Part shown: piece after piece, positions 6,101-7,836 of the stretch | Layout: each line of letters starts with the position of its first letter | Position numbering within the stretch: position 1 is the stretch's first letter | NCBI GenBank assembly: GCA_964495805.1 | Contig: CAZBWV010000082.1 | Location: forward strand, 1 to 7,836 | Direction of reading: 5' to 3' | Length of the DNA: 7,836 nucleotides | Origin: JALXCH01 sp964495805 | Lineage (GTDB): Bacteria; Calditrichota; Calditrichia; RBG-13-44-9 | Translations under genes and position numbers: made by a program | Notes under the pieces: model-generated | What the model saw: the letters and a program-made list of their open reading frames with translations, nothing else | What the model was told of the DNA's origin: nothing | Database searches by the model: none

Positions 6101-7226
6101 CGGGATTCAAATCTTTAATCTTCTGTCGTATATCGGCCAGGGGCAGGTCGGCAATTTCGGCCAGGCTCTGTTTTACCACATAGCCTTTGTACACCGAAAG
6201 ACCGCCAGCCAGGTAGGGATCGTCTAATACTGCTTTTTCCAGCCCTTTGTCCGCAATGGTCAGGATGTATGGCATGATGGCGGCCGAAAGTGCCCGGGAA
6301 GCAATGCGCGGTACTGCCGAAGTGATGTTAGAGACGCAGTAATGGACCACGTCGTGTAAAATAAATACCGGATTTTCCAGCGTGGTCACCTTGCAGGTTT
6401 CCACACTTCCACCCAGGTCGATGTCCACATCCACAATCACCGAACCGGGACGCATGGTTTTGACCATCTCAGGAGTGATTAAACGGGGAGTCTTTTTATC
6501 CGCCACCTGAATGCAGGCAATCAGCAAATCGGTCTGAGGAAGAATTTCCTTCAGAAATTCTTCGGTGAGGATCAAACTGGTTACATTGTGCAGTCCCAGC
6601 GCATCCAGTTGCTGAAGTTTGTTGAAGTTGGTATCCAGTACGGTTACGTGGGCACCCAGTTTGGCAGCGGTTATGGCTGCCTGCTGACCCACATTGCCGG
6701 CACCCAGTATGGTTACCTGTGCTGTGGGAGATCCGGTTACCTGTCCCAGCACTATTCCGCGGCCGCCCACATGTTTTTGCAGGTAAAATGCACCGTTCAG
6801 TGCCGCCATCTGTCCGGTAATTCGACTGATGGGTTTACTGATGGGATGATCATGATTGGCATCTTCCACAAATTCGTAGGCAAAAGAGGTACTTCCCCGG
6901 GCAGCCATGGCTTTTACCAGATCGGGATTTTTGATGAAATGAAAAAAAGCAAAGATAATCTGGTCGGGCGAAATCAGGTCGTATTCCACCGGTTGGGGTT
7001 CACGTACTTTCAGAATGGCACGTGCGGAGGCGTATAACTTTTCCGGAGAGGGCACCACGGTGGCTCCGGCACGCTCATAACTGGAATCGGACGCATTGCA
7101 AAAATCACCCGCACCGGTTTCCACCAGGACCTGATGTCCACGTCGGGTAAGCTCCTTAACCAGGAAGGGCATGGCGCCAACCCGATATTCATTGGGTTTA
7201 ATTTCACGGGGGATACCAAATATCAT
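6087..7226 (-). CDS. ald: Alanine dehydrogenase
   Basis: From ATG 7226 the protein has 379 residues, near the family's usual length of about 370. It catalyses NAD-dependent interconversion of L-alanine and pyruvate plus ammonia. The N-terminus IFGIPREIKPNEYRVG is typical of the Ald/PNT family, with Arg15. Other expected residues are Lys73 (KVREPQP), His96, Ser134, Asp198, Asp270 (DIDLGG) and Asn300 (HYCVSN). The last five fall at the same numbers as I recall for the Mycobacterium tuberculosis enzyme. The nucleotide-binding loop is GAGNVG at 175-180. Some segments are unusual, such as FAFFHF around His96 and GQVTGSPTAQ before the Rossmann loop, so this is a divergent Ald. The start is supported by AAAGGA 6 nt upstream. 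In-frame extension to 7334 or 7520 would run through promoter and repeat sequence. It is the first gene of the cluster. Confidence 0.92.
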   Translation of the reverse strand: MIFGIPREIKPNEYRVGAMPFLVKELTRRGHQVLVETGAGDFCNASDSSYERAGATVVPSPEKLYASARAILKVREPQPVEYDLISPDQIIFAFFHFIKNPDLVKAMAARGSTSFAYEFVEDANHDHPISKPISRITGQMAALNGAFYLQKHVGGRGIVLGQVTGSPTAQVTILGAGNVGQQAAITAAKLGAHVTVLDTNFNKLQQLDALGLHNVTSLILTEEFLKEILPQTDLLIACIQVADKKTPRLITPEMVKTMRPGSVIVDVDIDLGGSVETCKVTTLENPVFILHDVVHYCVSNITSAVPRIASRALSAAIMPYILTIADKGLEKAVLDDPYLAGGLSVYKGYVVKQSLAEIADLPLADIRQKIKDLNPGDHA

Positions 7227-7232
7227 CGTTTT

Positions 7233-7238
7233 TCCTTT
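7233..7238 (-). promoter_or_regulatory. Shine-Dalgarno site of ald
   Basis: AAAGGA on the minus strand lies 6 nt before ATG 7226 and fixes the ald start there rather than at the upstream in-frame ATG codons. Confidence 0.7.
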
Positions 7239-7260
7239 GGTTATTTTGAACACAATCCGA

Positions 7261-7289
7261 ATAATAGAAAATTTGTGGAAATTTGTAAA
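7261..7289 (-). promoter_or_regulatory. Sigma-70-like promoter for the ald-led operon
   Basis: On the minus strand TTTACA (7284-7289) and TATTAT (7261-7266) are separated by exactly 17 bp, each one mismatch from TTGACA and TATAAT. Transcription would begin around 7254, giving a leader of about 28 nt with the AAAGGA ribosome site. It is well placed between the right repeat array and ald. In Bacteroidota proper the main sigma factor uses a different consensus (TAnnTTTG), so use of this site depends on the host. Confidence 0.6.
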
Positions 7290-7365
7290 GGAAAAAATGA
7301 AACGATCGGGCCGAATAGTCACTATTTTGTTCATGTTTTTCTTTAACCGAACAAACCGGATTGGA

Positions 7366-7407
7366 ATGAGCCCCCTTGTCTCCGCTGGTGCTCCGCTCAG
7401 GGTGACA
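7366..7407 (-). repeat. Repeat module C, right inner copy
   Basis: This is the copy nearest ald. It is more diverged than the other two, with a CCCCCTTGTCTCC start and GCTCAGGGTGACA end, but has the same length and the same 15-mer just upstream as the left copy. Confidence 0.75.
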
Positions 7408-7417
7408 CAAAGCCGTC

Positions 7418-7468
7418 TGTCATTCCGACCGAACAGAGACGGAGTCGAGGCGAGTGGAGGAATCTCTT
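7418..7468 (+). repeat. Repeat module D, right inner copy
   Basis: It starts TGTCATTCCGACCGAACAG and ends GGAATCTCTT, 51 bp like the other two D copies. It faces module C as an inverted relative. Confidence 0.8.
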
Positions 7469-7497
7469 GAGACTCATCAGCTTCGCTTGATGTGACA
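7469..7497 (-). repeat. Repeat module E, first right copy
   Basis: On the minus strand it starts TGTCACATCAAGCGAAGC and ends GAGTCTC. The TGTCA start and TCTC end make it a short inverted member of the same family as A, C and D. Confidence 0.7.
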
Positions 7498-7508
7498 TGC
7501 CAGCCCGT

Positions 7509-7561
7509 TGTCATTCCCACTGAAGCGACGAACGGAGTGAGGAGCGGAATGGAGGAATCTC
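7509..7561 (+). repeat. Repeat module A, right copy
   Basis: It is 53 bp long and matches 28-80 except for about four substitutions, including the shared core AACGGAGTGAGGAGCGGAAT. Confidence 0.85.
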
Positions 7562-7578
7562 ATTAAAAGATTTTTTTA

Positions 7579-7655
7579 GACAGGATGAACAGGATTTTAC
7601 AGGATAAAATAAAAGTCAATCAAAAAAATCCTGTCTCATCCTGTATATCCTGTCC
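7579..7655. repeat. Repeat module B, right copy: CAGGAT-type imperfect palindrome
   Basis: It has the same two arms and A-rich centre with AGTCAATCAA as 97-171. Here the right arm keeps a full AATCCTGTC unit where the left copy has ATTCTGTC. Small indels in the A-runs are the main other differences. Confidence 0.85.
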
Positions 7656-7681
7656 AATTTTTCACCACATCCAGCATGGGA

Positions 7682-7723
7682 ATAAGACCCCTCGACTCCG
7701 CTGGCGCTCCGCTCGGGGTGACA
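7682..7723 (-). repeat. Repeat module C, right outer copy
   Basis: Positions 7685-7723 are identical by eye to 209-247 on the left flank, although the two copies are about 7.5 kb apart. Confidence 0.85.
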
Positions 7724-7733
7724 TAAAACAGTA

Positions 7734-7784
7734 TGTCATTCCGACCGAGCCGGGACGGAGTCGAGGCGAGTGGAGGAATCTCTT
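7734..7784 (+). repeat. Repeat module D, right outer copy
   Basis: It is 51 bp long with one difference from 259-309 (GAGGCGAG here, GAGACGAG on the left). Confidence 0.85.
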
Positions 7785-7813
7785 GAGACTCCTAGGCCTC
7801 GCTTGATGTGACA
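7785..7813 (-). repeat. Repeat module E, second right copy
   Basis: On the minus strand it starts TGTCACATCAAGCGAGGC and ends GAGTCTC, like 7469-7497. A partial A-like start (TGTTGTTCCGAC, 7825-7836) follows and is cut by the window edge. Confidence 0.7.
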
Positions 7814-7836
7814 CAACAGCCCGATGTTGTTCCGAC

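Larger units (their letters stand above)
7347..7836. repeat. Right composite repeat array ([15-mer]-C-D-E-A-B-C-D-E-A)
   Basis: This 490-bp non-coding flank upstream of ald is made of the same modules as the left flank, in a fixed cyclic order. It starts with CCGAACAAACCGGAT at 7347-7361. It then covers one full C-D-E-A-B round and a second C-D-E, and the window ends inside another A-like start. C start to C start is 316 bp. I see no gene here; ORFs through it are repeat translations. The sequence continues past the window edge. Confidence 0.85.

Noticed and set aside
391..7226. Defence or mobile-element system
   Set aside because: RadC-like proteins often occur in mobile and defence regions, but here the neighbours are housekeeping or envelope genes, with no nuclease, toxin, integrase or restriction gene.
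7227..7520. In-frame N-terminal extension of ald to ATG 7334 or 7520
   Set aside because: The extension covers repeat modules C and D (7520) or the putative promoter (7334), has no Ald-like sequence, and the family-typical start IFGIPREIK follows ATG 7226 with a good ribosome site.
7585..7806. 73-codon ORF in the right repeat array
   Set aside because: It is composed of modules B, C and D only and repeats the peptide seen from the left array.
7347..7836. CRISPR array
   Set aside because: The repeats are long, of several types and in alternating orientation, with no uniform spacers and no cas genes nearby.

Overview
The window holds seven genes, all on the minus strand, bracketed by two arrays of short interspersed repeats. 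There are no tRNA or rRNA genes, no CRISPR array, and no recognisable transposase or integrase. The gene set suggests a Gram-negative-type member of the FCB group (Bacteroidota, Ignavibacteriota, Calditrichota or a related uncultured lineage). The reasons are a secreted GWxTD-domain protein, a probable outer-membrane beta-barrel protein, and a separately encoded B12-binding subunit of methylmalonyl-CoA mutase. The abundant TGTCA...TCTC mosaic repeats and the CAGGAT-type repeat also resemble intergenic sequence I associate with these genomes. This assignment is an inference; no phylogenetic marker was searched.

In the direction of transcription (right to left) the order is: alanine dehydrogenase (ald, start 7226), a CE4 polysaccharide deacetylase, rimO (methylthiotransferase for ribosomal protein S12), a GWxTD-domain exported protein, a probable outer-membrane beta-barrel protein, a stand-alone methylmalonyl-CoA mutase B12-binding subunit, and radC. 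The first five genes are tightly packed. ald and the deacetylase overlap, the next gap is 34 bp, rimO and the GWxTD gene share an ATGA overlap, and the barrel gene follows directly or after about 116 bp depending on its start. They look like one operon driven by a good sigma-70-like promoter (TTTACA, 17-bp spacer, TATTAT) just upstream of ald. A 156-bp AT-rich gap with a second possible promoter separates them from the mutase-subunit/radC pair. The functions are mixed (amino-acid metabolism, glycan modification, translation fidelity, envelope proteins, B12 metabolism, a RadC-type metalloprotease fold), so this is probably a housekeeping cluster rather than one pathway. The GWxTD/barrel pair is the part most likely to form a functional unit.

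The flanks (about 1-310 and 7347-7836) are built from five small modules (called A to E here) in a fixed cyclic order C-D-E-A-B. The left flank (E-A-B-C-D) matches the right flank segment at about 7483-7784 nearly end to end in the same orientation, so the operon lies between direct repeats of about 300 bp. Modules C and E are inverted relatives of A and D. Module B is an imperfect palindrome of CAGGAT-like units at 9-10 bp spacing. No gene content points clearly to a new defence or mobile system; the repeat architecture and the envelope pair are the most notable features.
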